Below are positions 51,355 to 59,478 of a stretch of DNA of 64,000 nt, in pieces (within the stretch, counting starts at the first letter, position 1; every line of letters begins with the position of its first letter). The notes beneath the pieces were generated by a model. That model saw only the letters and a program-made list of their open reading frames with translations. It was not told where the DNA came from and did not search any database. The DNA lies in assembly GCA_964553615.1 (NCBI GenBank), contig CAZKMA010000004.1, positions 1 to 64,000 of the forward strand, written 5' to 3'. Source of the DNA: DATKUC01 sp964553615. Its GTDB lineage: Bacteria > Spirochaetota > Spirochaetia > DSM-27196 > DATKUC01. The position numbers and the translations under genes were made by a program.

Positions 51355-51900
51355 GTGTCGGAATCACTTCCGCTCCGAAAGCGACCGCTGGACATTGCGG
51401 TACTTGTCTACTTCATATTCAACCTGCTGTGTATCACCTATCTGTTCGACCTGGAACAGATTGTCATTGTGAACGCAGCCCACTTCACATACCCACCGTG
51501 GCCGCCAAAGTTCATTGTTGACGTCTCGCACTGGTGGGGACGGACCTTCGATCCACTTCTGTTTGCCCGACCGGTATGGTGGCGCGCCACAATCTGGATA
51601 GACGCAGTGCTGTTCGGTCCATTCTACGCATTTGCAATCTATGCGTTTATTCGGGGACGCAACTGGATCCGCATTCCCGGCATCATCTACTCATCTGTCA
51701 TGCTGACAAACGTGACCATTATCCTGAGCGAAGAGATCGCCGGTCCGCATGCAACACCCCATCTTGCCGCAGTTGTCGGTGCGAATGCAAGCTGGATTAT
51801 TTTCCCTGCGTATATCCTCTACAGAATGTGGCGTTACGCCGAGCCATTTGCAGTCCGAAGTTCGGGTGGACTGCTCTCCCGGGCGGAGAAGGTCCAATGA
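51355..51900 (+). CDS. EXPERA-domain protein (TMEM97/sigma-2 and EBP family homologue)
   Basis: This 181-aa protein has four membrane helices. It starts at GTG 51355, with AAGGAGG five bases upstream. It follows human TMEM97 helix by helix: LLCITYLFDLEQ, RTFDPLLFARPVWWRATIWIDAVLFGPFYAFAIYAFIRG, NWIRIPGIIYSSVMLTN. D32, D66 and D83 correspond to TMEM97 Asp29, Asp56 and Glu73, with the D66-D83 distance of 17 the same as in TMEM97. EBP of this superfamily is the animal sterol delta8-delta7 isomerase; TMEM97 binds sterols. It overlaps by ATGA with an HSD17B-like SDR. The likely role is steroid or polycyclic-lipid binding or isomerisation in the inner membrane. Confidence 0.88.
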   Translation: MSESLPLRKRPLDIAVLVYFIFNLLCITYLFDLEQIVIVNAAHFTYPPWPPKFIVDVSHWWGRTFDPLLFARPVWWRATIWIDAVLFGPFYAFAIYAFIRGRNWIRIPGIIYSSVMLTNVTIILSEEIAGPHATPHLAAVVGANASWIIFPAYILYRMWRYAEPFAVRSSGGLLSRAEKVQ

Positions 51901-52733
51901 GCCGCACATCCGAGTTCGCGTCCCGCTATGGTCGGAGAGCCCTGATCGTGGGAGCGTCCGAAGGGATAGGAGCCGCGTATGCAGAGGAGGCCGCCGCTCG
52001 AGGACTCGACCTGATTCTCGTTGCCCGCCGGGAGGAGAAGCTTCGCACGGTTGCCGACCGGATCCACCGGCAGTTCGGCGTGAAGGTCGATGCGTTCCCG
52101 GCCGACGTCGGAACCGCGGACGGGGTTCAGAAGATCCTTGAAATGTCCACGCAGACGGATATTGGCCTCCTCGTCTATAACGCGGCAATGGCGACTCCCG
52201 GAACGTTCGTGAACCGACCGGTTTCCGACCACCTGCGTGCAATCACGGTCAACTCCGCCAACATGCTGCAACTGGTTCACGCCTTTGCCGCGGCAATGCA
52301 GGGACGGGGACGGGGCGGAATTATCATCCTGTGCTCAATGGCAGGCTTTCAGGGGGCACCCGGAATTGCCACCTACGGCGCAACGAAGGCGTTCAATATC
52401 TCCCTCGCAGAAGCGCTCCATGAGGAGCTGAAACCGCGCGGCGTGGCAGTACTGGGATGCGTTGCCGGAGCAACCTCGACACCCGGATATGCGCAAACCA
52501 TGGGTCCGCCACGAGGAAAGACCGGGGCGTCCGACCTGGACGATTCACGTGGGTACCCGTTCTGGGTCACCTCTCCGCGGACCGTTGCGCGTTCCGGGTT
52601 GAAACAGCTGGGCAGACGAGCTATCGTGGCAACCGGCGCAGTGAACAGGATTGCCGCATTCACCATGCGCCATTTTTTCTCACGGCAGTTTGCTGCGCGT
52701 CTCATGGCAAAGGCTTCGGGACTCATGGAATGA
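51897..52733 (+). CDS. Short-chain dehydrogenase, HSD17B/3-ketoacyl-reductase-like
   Basis: This 278-aa classical SDR has GASEGIG at 19-25, LVYNAAM at 92-98 and N119. The catalytic S147, Y160 and K164 are in LCSMAG and YGATKAF. Its KAFNISLAEALHEELKPRGVAVL is typical of the HSD17B12/KAR-like branch, which reduces ketosteroids or very-long-chain ketoacyl-CoA. NADP preference is suggested by VARREEKL. The coupling to the EXPERA gene makes a membrane lipid or steroid substrate likely. Confidence 0.88.
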   Translation: MSRTSEFASRYGRRALIVGASEGIGAAYAEEAAARGLDLILVARREEKLRTVADRIHRQFGVKVDAFPADVGTADGVQKILEMSTQTDIGLLVYNAAMATPGTFVNRPVSDHLRAITVNSANMLQLVHAFAAAMQGRGRGGIIILCSMAGFQGAPGIATYGATKAFNISLAEALHEELKPRGVAVLGCVAGATSTPGYAQTMGPPRGKTGASDLDDSRGYPFWVTSPRTVARSGLKQLGRRAIVATGAVNRIAAFTMRHFFSRQFAARLMAKASGLME

Positions 52734-52747
52734 AAGAGGAGGGATAG

Positions 52748-53137
52748 ATGGCATCACGTTTTGATTTTGGGCACATGGAATGGAAGTGGGTTCTTGTCAG
52801 TATCGTCATATTCCTCGTTGCTCAGGTGCTTTTCAGTGTGGTATTCGGGGTACTCGGCATATTGACCCTCGGGATTGGATTCATTCTCTTCGTCATTATC
52901 AAACCTGTTACGTATTTCGTCGGCGGATATCTGACCGGCCTGCTCTCCCCCGGAGTCACCCTTGCCGAGCCGGCCATTGGAGCAGTGGTCATTACGTTGC
53001 TCGGATCTCTTTTCGACATCTCGCGCATCCACCACGGGAGACTTGGCTGGGCAATTATCTCGAGCATCGTTGCATTCATTGTTGCCCTCATTGGCGCATC
53101 GTTTGGCGAACGTGCGCAGCGATCGCGAACCGTCTGA
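52748..53137 (+). CDS. Small four-helix membrane protein
   Basis: This 129-aa protein has four hydrophobic helices at about 13-35, 37-58, 70-88 and 100-120, separated by short loops. It has no catalytic motif. Its composition and length resemble the TIGR04086/DUF3792-like membrane proteins. The ATG at 52748 has GGAGGGATAG upstream and is 14 bases after the SDR stop, so it may belong to the EXPERA-SDR operon. Function unknown. Confidence 0.65.
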   Translation: MASRFDFGHMEWKWVLVSIVIFLVAQVLFSVVFGVLGILTLGIGFILFVIIKPVTYFVGGYLTGLLSPGVTLAEPAIGAVVITLLGSLFDISRIHHGRLGWAIISSIVAFIVALIGASFGERAQRSRTV

Positions 53138-53180
53138 TTTCGAGTCTCCGGGCCCGCAATGTTTCCCTCTCTTCCAAAAA

Positions 53181-53200
53181 CTCACTACCTTTGTAGTGAG
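53181..53200 (+). promoter_or_regulatory. 8-bp hairpin overlapping the aldehyde dehydrogenase ribosome-binding site
   Basis: CTCACTAC and GTAGTGAG pair perfectly around CTTT. The right arm runs into the GAGGAG Shine-Dalgarno that precedes the ATG at 53210, so folding could hide it. It could also end the upstream transcript, but there is no T-run. Confidence 0.5.
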
Positions 53201-53209
53201 GAGAGCAAC

Positions 53210-54571
53210 ATGCGTTCGACAAACCCGGCAACCGAGCGAATCATTCAGGAATATGAACCATTTACTGCACGAACGATTGAATCGGTAGTAGAAAAGACCC
53301 AGGGTGCATTTCTATCCTGGCGGCACACCACACTGACTGAACGAGGCAGTCTCATGCACGGTGTTGCCGACGTACTTCGTAGCCGTGCCGGTGAGTTATC
53401 CCGGCTCATGACAGCTGAGATGGGCAAGCGGATAGCCGAATCACGGGCCGAGATCGAGAAATGTGCATGGGTGTGCGACTACTATGCAGACGAAGCGGCG
53501 CACATGCTCGCGGACGAGTTCATCGAAACCGATGCTGCGCAGAGCTACGTCCAGTTCGATCCGATCGGAATTGTCCTCGCCGTCATGCCATGGAACTTTC
53601 CCTTCTGGCAGGTATTTCGGTTTGCTGCTCCCGCCCTCATGGCCGGCAACGCAGGACTCCTCAAGCACGCCTCAAATGTGTCCGGTTGCGCGCTTGCAAT
53701 CGAAGACGTGTTCCGCGGAGCTGGATTTCCGGATGCGTTGTTTTCCACGCTCCTCGTCTCTTCCGACCGGGTTGCAGATCTGATCGGCCACCCCTACATT
53801 CGCGCGGTGACGCTGACCGGCAGCGAGCCGGCAGGCTCCGCCGTGGCCGCTCGCGCCGGCAGTCTCATCAAGAAGACCGTGCTCGAGCTGGGAGGCTCCG
53901 ACGCTTTTCTGGTGCTGGAAGACGCGGACGTTGACCGCTGTGTGGAAATGGCTGTTACCGCACGCATGATCAACTGCGGCCAGAGTTGTATTGCGGCGAA
54001 ACGATTCATTGTTGCAGAGCCTGTTGCCGGTCAATTTACCGACGCAATGGTAGACCGGATGCGATCGCTCTCCATCGGAGATCCCATGAATGAATCGGTC
54101 CAGGTTGCACCTCTGGCCCGCGAGGATCTCCTCGCCGATCTCGATGATCAGGTCAGACGATCTGTGGCTCAGGGAGCACGGCTTGTCACCGGCGGGACCC
54201 GTCCGGACCGGCAGGGATACTATTACTCGCCAACCGTGCTTTCCGGTGTCGAACCGGGAATGGCCGCGTTCGATGAAGAGACTTTCGGTCCTCTCGCGGC
54301 AATCAGCGTTGTACGTGACTATAAACAGGGCATAGAGCTGGTGAACCAGTCACGTTTCGGTCTGGGCAGCGCGGTGTGGACAGAAGATATTGAGCGCGGA
54401 AGAGAGGCGGCGTCAGCTATTGAGGCGGGTGCAGTATTCGTGAACGGATTCACGAAGTCCGACCCGAGACTGCCATTCGGCGGAGTGAAAGCTTCCGGGT
54501 ACGGCCGGGAGCTTTCTCATTTCGGCATTCGCGAGTTTGTAAACACGAAGTCAGTCTGGATTGGAAAATAG
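53210..54571 (+). CDS. NAD(P)-dependent aldehyde dehydrogenase, succinate-semialdehyde-dehydrogenase-like
   Basis: This 453-aa protein has the ALDH catalytic set: N-anchor MPWNFPFWQVFRF, E226 in VLELGGSDAFLVLEDAD, C260 in NCGQSCIAAKR, and EETFGPLAAI, AVFVNGFTKSDPRLPFGGVKASGYGREL at the end. The short form and sequence are close to bacterial succinate-semialdehyde dehydrogenases (SAD/GabD-like), though fatty or steroid aldehydes cannot be excluded. The ATG at 53210 has GAGGAG six bases upstream. Confidence 0.92.
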   Translation: MRSTNPATERIIQEYEPFTARTIESVVEKTQGAFLSWRHTTLTERGSLMHGVADVLRSRAGELSRLMTAEMGKRIAESRAEIEKCAWVCDYYADEAAHMLADEFIETDAAQSYVQFDPIGIVLAVMPWNFPFWQVFRFAAPALMAGNAGLLKHASNVSGCALAIEDVFRGAGFPDALFSTLLVSSDRVADLIGHPYIRAVTLTGSEPAGSAVAARAGSLIKKTVLELGGSDAFLVLEDADVDRCVEMAVTARMINCGQSCIAAKRFIVAEPVAGQFTDAMVDRMRSLSIGDPMNESVQVAPLAREDLLADLDDQVRRSVAQGARLVTGGTRPDRQGYYYSPTVLSGVEPGMAAFDEETFGPLAAISVVRDYKQGIELVNQSRFGLGSAVWTEDIERGREAASAIEAGAVFVNGFTKSDPRLPFGGVKASGYGRELSHFGIREFVNTKSVWIGK

Positions 54572-54591
54572 AAGAAGCTACGGGTTCACAC

Positions 54592-54610
54592 AGGCCCGCA
54601 AACCGCGGGT
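54592..54610. terminator. Weak hairpin between convergent genes
   Basis: GGCCCGC and GCGGGTC pair (one G-T pair) around AAACC, between the aldehyde dehydrogenase and the receiver-phosphatase gene. There is no T-run. Confidence 0.35.
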
Positions 54611-54616
54611 CTGAAA

Positions 54617-55807
54617 TCACAGAAGATCAATAGAAACTACGGTCACATCGTCGGCAAACTCATCTCCGTGTGCGCGTGACTTCGCCATCTCGATCAGCGC
54701 AGGAACGAGATATTCTTCGGCGAAGAGGGGCCGCAGCACGTCTTCCACCGTAGGAAGACCCAACGGTTCTCTTTCCGAAAGCTCTTCTTCCGGCACGGTA
54801 CGTGAATCAAGCAGTTCGGCCAGACCATCCGTATAGAAGAGCACTCGATCGTGCGGTTGAAGCAGAAACTTCTTTTCTTCGTATTCGACCTCCGGACGGA
54901 ATCCCATTCCCGGACCGTCGACGTGAACAGAGACAACCTCGTCTCTTCGCAGTATATGGAACGGCGGATTGCCTGCATTTGCTATTGTGAGAGTGGCCTC
55001 TTTTACATTGAGCAGGCACATTGTCATGGTAATAAGTACATCCGGAAGATTTCGGAGTTCGGCGCACAGTTGTGTATTTACCCAGCCGAGGAATCGGGAG
55101 AGCCCGCCGTCCCCGGATGAGATTGCATCCAGTGCGGCACCCGGGCTGATCAGCGTCTTCAGCACGAAAGTAAGGAATGCGGCTTTGACTCCGTGCCCTG
55201 CGACGTCCCCGATAAAGATAATGTGCCGGCTTTCGTCCAGCCGAAGCACGTCGTAGTAGTCCCCGCCTATTCCAAACTCGCTTCGGGGAATTGTCATGAA
55301 GGAATAGCGAACCTTTTCCGATGCCGGTGGATCGAATGCGAGCAGCGAACGCTGCAACTCCCCGGCCCAGCGAAGGTCATCACGCAACAGAATCTGGTTC
55401 CGTTCATGCTCTTCACGCATGATGTAGATGTCAAAGGCCTTGCGGACCTCCGTCAGCAGATACTGCCGATCCCATGGCTTCAGAATATACGAAAAGACTC
55501 CCGCCTTCACAGCCTTGATGATGTCTGAGGTATCGGTATAACCCGTGAGCAGCATCGTCATTATGTTTGGATTGGTCTCGTTAACCTTGAGAAGCAGGTC
55601 GCTTCCCGAAAGACCGGGCATCTTCAGATCGGAAATGATGATGGCAAAACTGCCGGGGTCCGAATGCACAATCTCCAGTGCCTCGTCGCCGGTTTCCGCA
55701 GTTACAATTTCCACGCCGTTTTCCAGAGTCCATGGGAAAAGCTCCCGGTGCAGCGAAGTAATTACGTTGGTCTCGTCATCAACGAGCAGTATTTTCTTAC
55801 CCGGCAA
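54617..55807 (-). CDS. Response regulator with PP2C/SpoIIE phosphatase output
   Basis: This 396-aa protein has a receiver domain (KKILLVDDE, D60 in IIISDLKMPG, K110 in YILKPWD), a coiled linker (IYIMREEHERNQILLRDDLRWAGELQ), and a SpoIIE/PP2C domain with GGDYYD, GDVAGHGVKAA and a final DDVTVVSI. The start is TTG at 55807, with a run of Gs six bases upstream; ATG codons further back give unstructured text. Such proteins dephosphorylate STAS anti-anti-sigma factors. The divergent neighbour at 55965 is a STAS protein and a natural partner. Confidence 0.9.
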   Translation of the reverse strand: MPGKKILLVDDETNVITSLHRELFPWTLENGVEIVTAETGDEALEIVHSDPGSFAIIISDLKMPGLSGSDLLLKVNETNPNIMTMLLTGYTDTSDIIKAVKAGVFSYILKPWDRQYLLTEVRKAFDIYIMREEHERNQILLRDDLRWAGELQRSLLAFDPPASEKVRYSFMTIPRSEFGIGGDYYDVLRLDESRHIIFIGDVAGHGVKAAFLTFVLKTLISPGAALDAISSGDGGLSRFLGWVNTQLCAELRNLPDVLITMTMCLLNVKEATLTIANAGNPPFHILRRDEVVSVHVDGPGMGFRPEVEYEEKKFLLQPHDRVLFYTDGLAELLDSRTVPEEELSEREPLGLPTVEDVLRPLFAEEYLVPALIEMAKSRAHGDEFADDVTVVSIDLL

Positions 55808-55964
55808 AAGACGCCCCCCCCTGTGACGGAAACTACAACCGCACTCAAGAGGGTAATGTACGCAAAACCTGGTGTCAACAGAGCAACAATCCGGTAATTT
55901 TCGAACAAACGAATTATACTTGATGAGTGCAGGATACTTTTGCACATGGATAGAAGGTAAAAAT

Positions 55965-56555
55965 ATGGCTACCCACATAGTGCAGCTGAAATCTGTGGTC
56001 GTCGAACGGTTCAACGGGAAGCAGACAGGGCTTAGATTGCGACTCCATCGCGAACCGGACCACGATGATACGATCTACTTCGGTCTGACTGGTCACCTTG
56101 ATGGAACAAATTCGGCCGGATTCACCTCGAGTGTGGTTGAGGTGATCGGCATGTATCCGCGCTTGCGCATCATTCTTTTCAATCTCCAATCCCTGAACTA
56201 TATTGCATCCTCCGGAATCGGTGCATTCGTGAACATTCTCCTTCACGCAAAGACCAGCAATCTTCGCATGGGGCTCTATGGCCTCGGCCCAAACATTCGC
56301 TCGGTCTTCGAGCTTCTCGGGTTCATTGACTTTTTCTCAATCAGCGAATCACGGGACGTGGCGCTGGAGGCTGCCAGGGCGTCATTCCCGGATTCGGATA
56401 ACATCCCGTCATGTCCTGCCTGCGGGGAAATGATTCTTCCGGATCATGGCACCGGATATCGCTGCCCTCGCTGCGGTTCCCGGTTCAGCGTTGATCAGGT
56501 CGCTTCACTTCACGCCCCACCCGGCAGCGCGGAGGATCGTCATGAGCTCAGGTGA
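55965..56555 (+). CDS. STAS-domain protein with C-terminal zinc ribbon
   Basis: This 196-aa protein has a STAS domain (IYFGLTGHLDGTNSAGF, LFNLQSLNYIASSGIGAFVN) with S82/S83 at the phosphorylation site, followed by a linker and a four-Cys zinc ribbon at C150, C153, C167 and C170 (CPACGEMI, RCPRCGSRF). The STAS part would switch partners according to its phosphorylation by kinase and PP2C proteins nearby. The ribbon suggests nucleic-acid or protein binding. The ATG at 55965 has GAAGGT upstream. It overlaps the receiver-HDOD gene. Confidence 0.85.
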   Translation: MATHIVQLKSVVVERFNGKQTGLRLRLHREPDHDDTIYFGLTGHLDGTNSAGFTSSVVEVIGMYPRLRIILFNLQSLNYIASSGIGAFVNILLHAKTSNLRMGLYGLGPNIRSVFELLGFIDFFSISESRDVALEAARASFPDSDNIPSCPACGEMILPDHGTGYRCPRCGSRFSVDQVASLHAPPGSAEDRHELR

Positions 56556-57810
56556 AGCGGCGTCCGTTATGACGGGTACCGTGATGTTTGTGGATGACGA
56601 ACGAAACATCATCCGCGCAATTGAAAGGGCATTCGGACACGGAGACATCAACATACTGACCGCAGTATCCGCGGAGAATGCGCTGGAGATCCTCGAACGG
56701 GAGCAGGTGGATATTGTTATCAGTGACTACCGAATGCCGCGCACGGACGGGTTGTCACTTCTTGCAAAAATCCGGGACCTCCATCCATCGGTCCACCGGA
56801 TTGTTCTCAGTGGATACGTGGATGAACCGGAAATATTCAGATCTCTCAGCAGCGGTCTTGCAACAACTTTTTTTGCGAAGCCGTGGGACGAGAAGCAGAT
56901 CAAGGATCGCATTCACCATATTCTCGAAATCCGCTCGGTGCTGCGTCATCATCGTCTGCTCAACCTTATCAATTCGGTACTCAGTCTGCCCACACTTCCG
57001 ATGCTCTACCTGGAGCTTGTTGCGCAGATCGAGAATGATCGCGCGATTGATGAGATAGTCCGGACAGTTGAAAAGGACCCAACCGTTACAACAATGATTC
57101 TTCACGTTGCCAATTCCGCATTCTATGGCACTGCACGGGACCAACAGATTACCGGTCTGAAGGAGGCCATCCTGAATCTGGGACTCATCCAGGTCAAGGA
57201 TATTGTTCTGGCCGTCTCGCTGATCAACAGGTCGGAATGGAATTCGAAGCAGCTCCAGTATATCGTTGAAATCTTTGTGCACTCTTTCTTGATGAACGCC
57301 TACCTGCCGAATATCCATCAGCGCCTGACCGGAGAAATCCTTCACCGTCAGTTCAGTTCCGTCGGACTCATCCATGACATTGGCAAGATTATTCTCCTGG
57401 AATACTTTCCCGAACGGTTCAAACAGATATGCAATGCAATGGGCCACGGGGGGTGCACCGGCTTTCGGGAAGCGGAGCTTTCGCTCGGTATGGAAGGCGG
57501 AACTCATTCTGAAATCGGGGCCTATTTTCTGGACTGGTGGAACATGCCGGATGTCCTGACTGAATGTACGTTGTTCCATCACGAACCGGAAAAGGCAACG
57601 AGCTATCCCGACGTGGTACGATCACTTGCGTACACGAACGAGCTCATGAATTTCCTGGCAGTTCATCGGCAAAAGGCGTCATTGGACCTTTCACGTTTCG
57701 TACGCCACTCCGTACCCGAAGAGTTTCTGGAAAGAGTTTCCGAGACCGTACGCCGCTCGGTAGATGAAAGCATCAAGGCGCTCCGGAGATCTCTCTCCAG
57801 GGAACAATGA
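56542..57810 (+). CDS. Response regulator with HDOD output domain
   Basis: This 422-aa protein has a receiver (VMFVDDERN, D62 in IVISDYRMPR, Lys in FFAKPWDEK) and an HDOD domain (LPTLPMLYLELVAQI, TMILHVANSAFYG, IGLIHDIGKIILLEYF). HDOD domains are catalytically dead relatives of HD phosphodiesterases used as signalling scaffolds. The ATG at 56542 has GGAGG six bases upstream and lies inside the end of the STAS gene; its own stop overlaps the kinase start (ATGA). Confidence 0.9.
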   Translation: MSSGEAASVMTGTVMFVDDERNIIRAIERAFGHGDINILTAVSAENALEILEREQVDIVISDYRMPRTDGLSLLAKIRDLHPSVHRIVLSGYVDEPEIFRSLSSGLATTFFAKPWDEKQIKDRIHHILEIRSVLRHHRLLNLINSVLSLPTLPMLYLELVAQIENDRAIDEIVRTVEKDPTVTTMILHVANSAFYGTARDQQITGLKEAILNLGLIQVKDIVLAVSLINRSEWNSKQLQYIVEIFVHSFLMNAYLPNIHQRLTGEILHRQFSSVGLIHDIGKIILLEYFPERFKQICNAMGHGGCTGFREAELSLGMEGGTHSEIGAYFLDWWNMPDVLTECTLFHHEPEKATSYPDVVRSLAYTNELMNFLAVHRQKASLDLSRFVRHSVPEEFLERVSETVRRSVDESIKALRRSLSREQ

Positions 57811-59465
57811 TGGATACCGGCCGACTCTTGAACTCCGTTCGAGCCGATGGATGTCTGGTACTGGACAGCGGGTCTGCTTACGGGGATGGAATCATACGGC
57901 TTCTCAAGTCCCACGCCTATGCCGTCGAACGCCCTCCGACCGCGGATGAAGCACTCCGGATGTACCACGCCACTATCTACCCCCTCGTCATAATAGAATG
58001 GGAGCTGGCCGACTTCGATGGCGGCTCGATTTGCCGCAGCATGCGGGATAATCCGGGAAGCGAGTATACAACTTTTGTCATGTTGACCGGGTCTGCGCGT
58101 CGAGCAACCATCGAGGGGGCTCTCCGTATCGGCGTGGATGAGTATCTCACGACGGCCATACCCGAAGAACTGCTGGACCTGCGCTTGCGGCTCACCGAGC
58201 AGCAAGCGAGAAACCGCGTAAACCGACTCATCGCCGAACGCACCCTCCGCGAAAGCGAAAGCAGATACCGAATGCTGTTCGAGGATTCGAAGGACATGGT
58301 CTACGCGACCCTGCCCGACGGCACAATAACCGATATCAACAGTGCGGGGGTGGACTTGCTTGGATGGCAAAATCGGGAGGAGCTCGTAGGCATCAACATC
58401 CGGACGCTGTACGACAGCGTCGAGGACCGCGCCTATTACGACAAGCAGATGAAACTCCTCAGTTATGTCAAAGACTTTGAACTGGTCCTGCGACGAAGCG
58501 ATGGAACCCGCATCATCGTACTCGAGACATCCACGGCCATCCGTGAAGAGAACGGAGACGCAATCGAGTACCGCGGGATAATCAAGGACATCACTGAACG
58601 CATCCGCGCGGAGAAGGACCAGATGCGGCTCAACGTTCAGCTTACGGAAAGCAACCAGAAGCTGAAACTCACGCAATCGCGCCTCGTGCAACAGGAGAAA
58701 CTGGCCTCTATCGGACAACTCGCCGCCGGCGTTGCCCACGAGATCAACAATCCGCTTGGATTCATCAAGAGCAATTTTGGAACCCTCGAGCGATACATGA
58801 ATCAACTTTCGAGTTTCCTCAATGGTCTCCACGAATTGCGCTCAGGCATAGTCGAGCAGCTCGAGCGCGAGTTTCACGTCAGCGAGTCGATGGAGGACTC
58901 AAGCGCGATCTTCAGAGAATCACAGGAAGGTTTTGACCGCATCATATCCATAATCCGCGGCCTGCGCACCTTTGCACGGTCGGATGCCGAAGAGATTGAC
59001 AGTCAATACGATTTGAATGCAGCAATAGAGAACGCTCTGACTATGACGAGAAATGAATGGAAGTATGTGGCCACGGTAGAGCAGGATCTCGGCCATATTC
59101 CGCGGATCGAATGCGCAGCCAATGCAATCAATCAGGTCTTGCTGAACCTTATTCTCAATGCCGGTCAGGCGCTGAAAAACGACGAACGGGACCGCCCAAA
59201 GCTTATTTCCATACGCTCGTGGTCGGAAAACGATTCCGTCTATTGCGAGATTCAGGATAACGGGCCAGGAATATCGGAGCAGAACATCCCTCGGATCTTT
59301 GATCCGTTCTTCACAACAAAACCGATGGGACAGGGAACCGGGCTCGGTTTGAGTATTTCGTTCGATACGATCGTGAACCGGCACTCCGGAGACATTTTCG
59401 TTAACAGCACTGAAGGCGAAGGCGCACGATTTACCGTGCGCCTTCCGCGGACCTTCACCCGATAG
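57807..59465 (+). CDS. Histidine kinase with N-terminal pseudo-receiver and PAS domain
   Basis: This 552-aa soluble protein has a receiver-like domain at 10-135. The acceptor position holds Glu (E64 in VIIEWELADFDG) and the conserved Lys is missing, so it cannot be phosphorylated normally. A PAS domain at about 150-265 (YRMLFEDSKDMVYA, GIIKDITER) and a coiled coil follow. HisKA has H311 in AAGVAHEINNPLG, and the ATPase has NLILNAGQAL, DNGPGI and GTGLGLSIS. It probably phosphorylates the receivers encoded in the same cluster. Confidence 0.92.
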   Translation: MMDTGRLLNSVRADGCLVLDSGSAYGDGIIRLLKSHAYAVERPPTADEALRMYHATIYPLVIIEWELADFDGGSICRSMRDNPGSEYTTFVMLTGSARRATIEGALRIGVDEYLTTAIPEELLDLRLRLTEQQARNRVNRLIAERTLRESESRYRMLFEDSKDMVYATLPDGTITDINSAGVDLLGWQNREELVGINIRTLYDSVEDRAYYDKQMKLLSYVKDFELVLRRSDGTRIIVLETSTAIREENGDAIEYRGIIKDITERIRAEKDQMRLNVQLTESNQKLKLTQSRLVQQEKLASIGQLAAGVAHEINNPLGFIKSNFGTLERYMNQLSSFLNGLHELRSGIVEQLEREFHVSESMEDSSAIFRESQEGFDRIISIIRGLRTFARSDAEEIDSQYDLNAAIENALTMTRNEWKYVATVEQDLGHIPRIECAANAINQVLLNLILNAGQALKNDERDRPKLISIRSWSENDSVYCEIQDNGPGISEQNIPRIFDPFFTTKPMGQGTGLGLSISFDTIVNRHSGDIFVNSTEGEGARFTVRLPRTFTR

Positions 59466-59478
59466 GCAAGGTCAGGAC

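Noticed and set aside
57663..58832. 389-codon minus-strand frame opposite the histidine kinase
   Set aside because: The plus strand has receiver, PAS and HisKA motifs; the antisense text has none.
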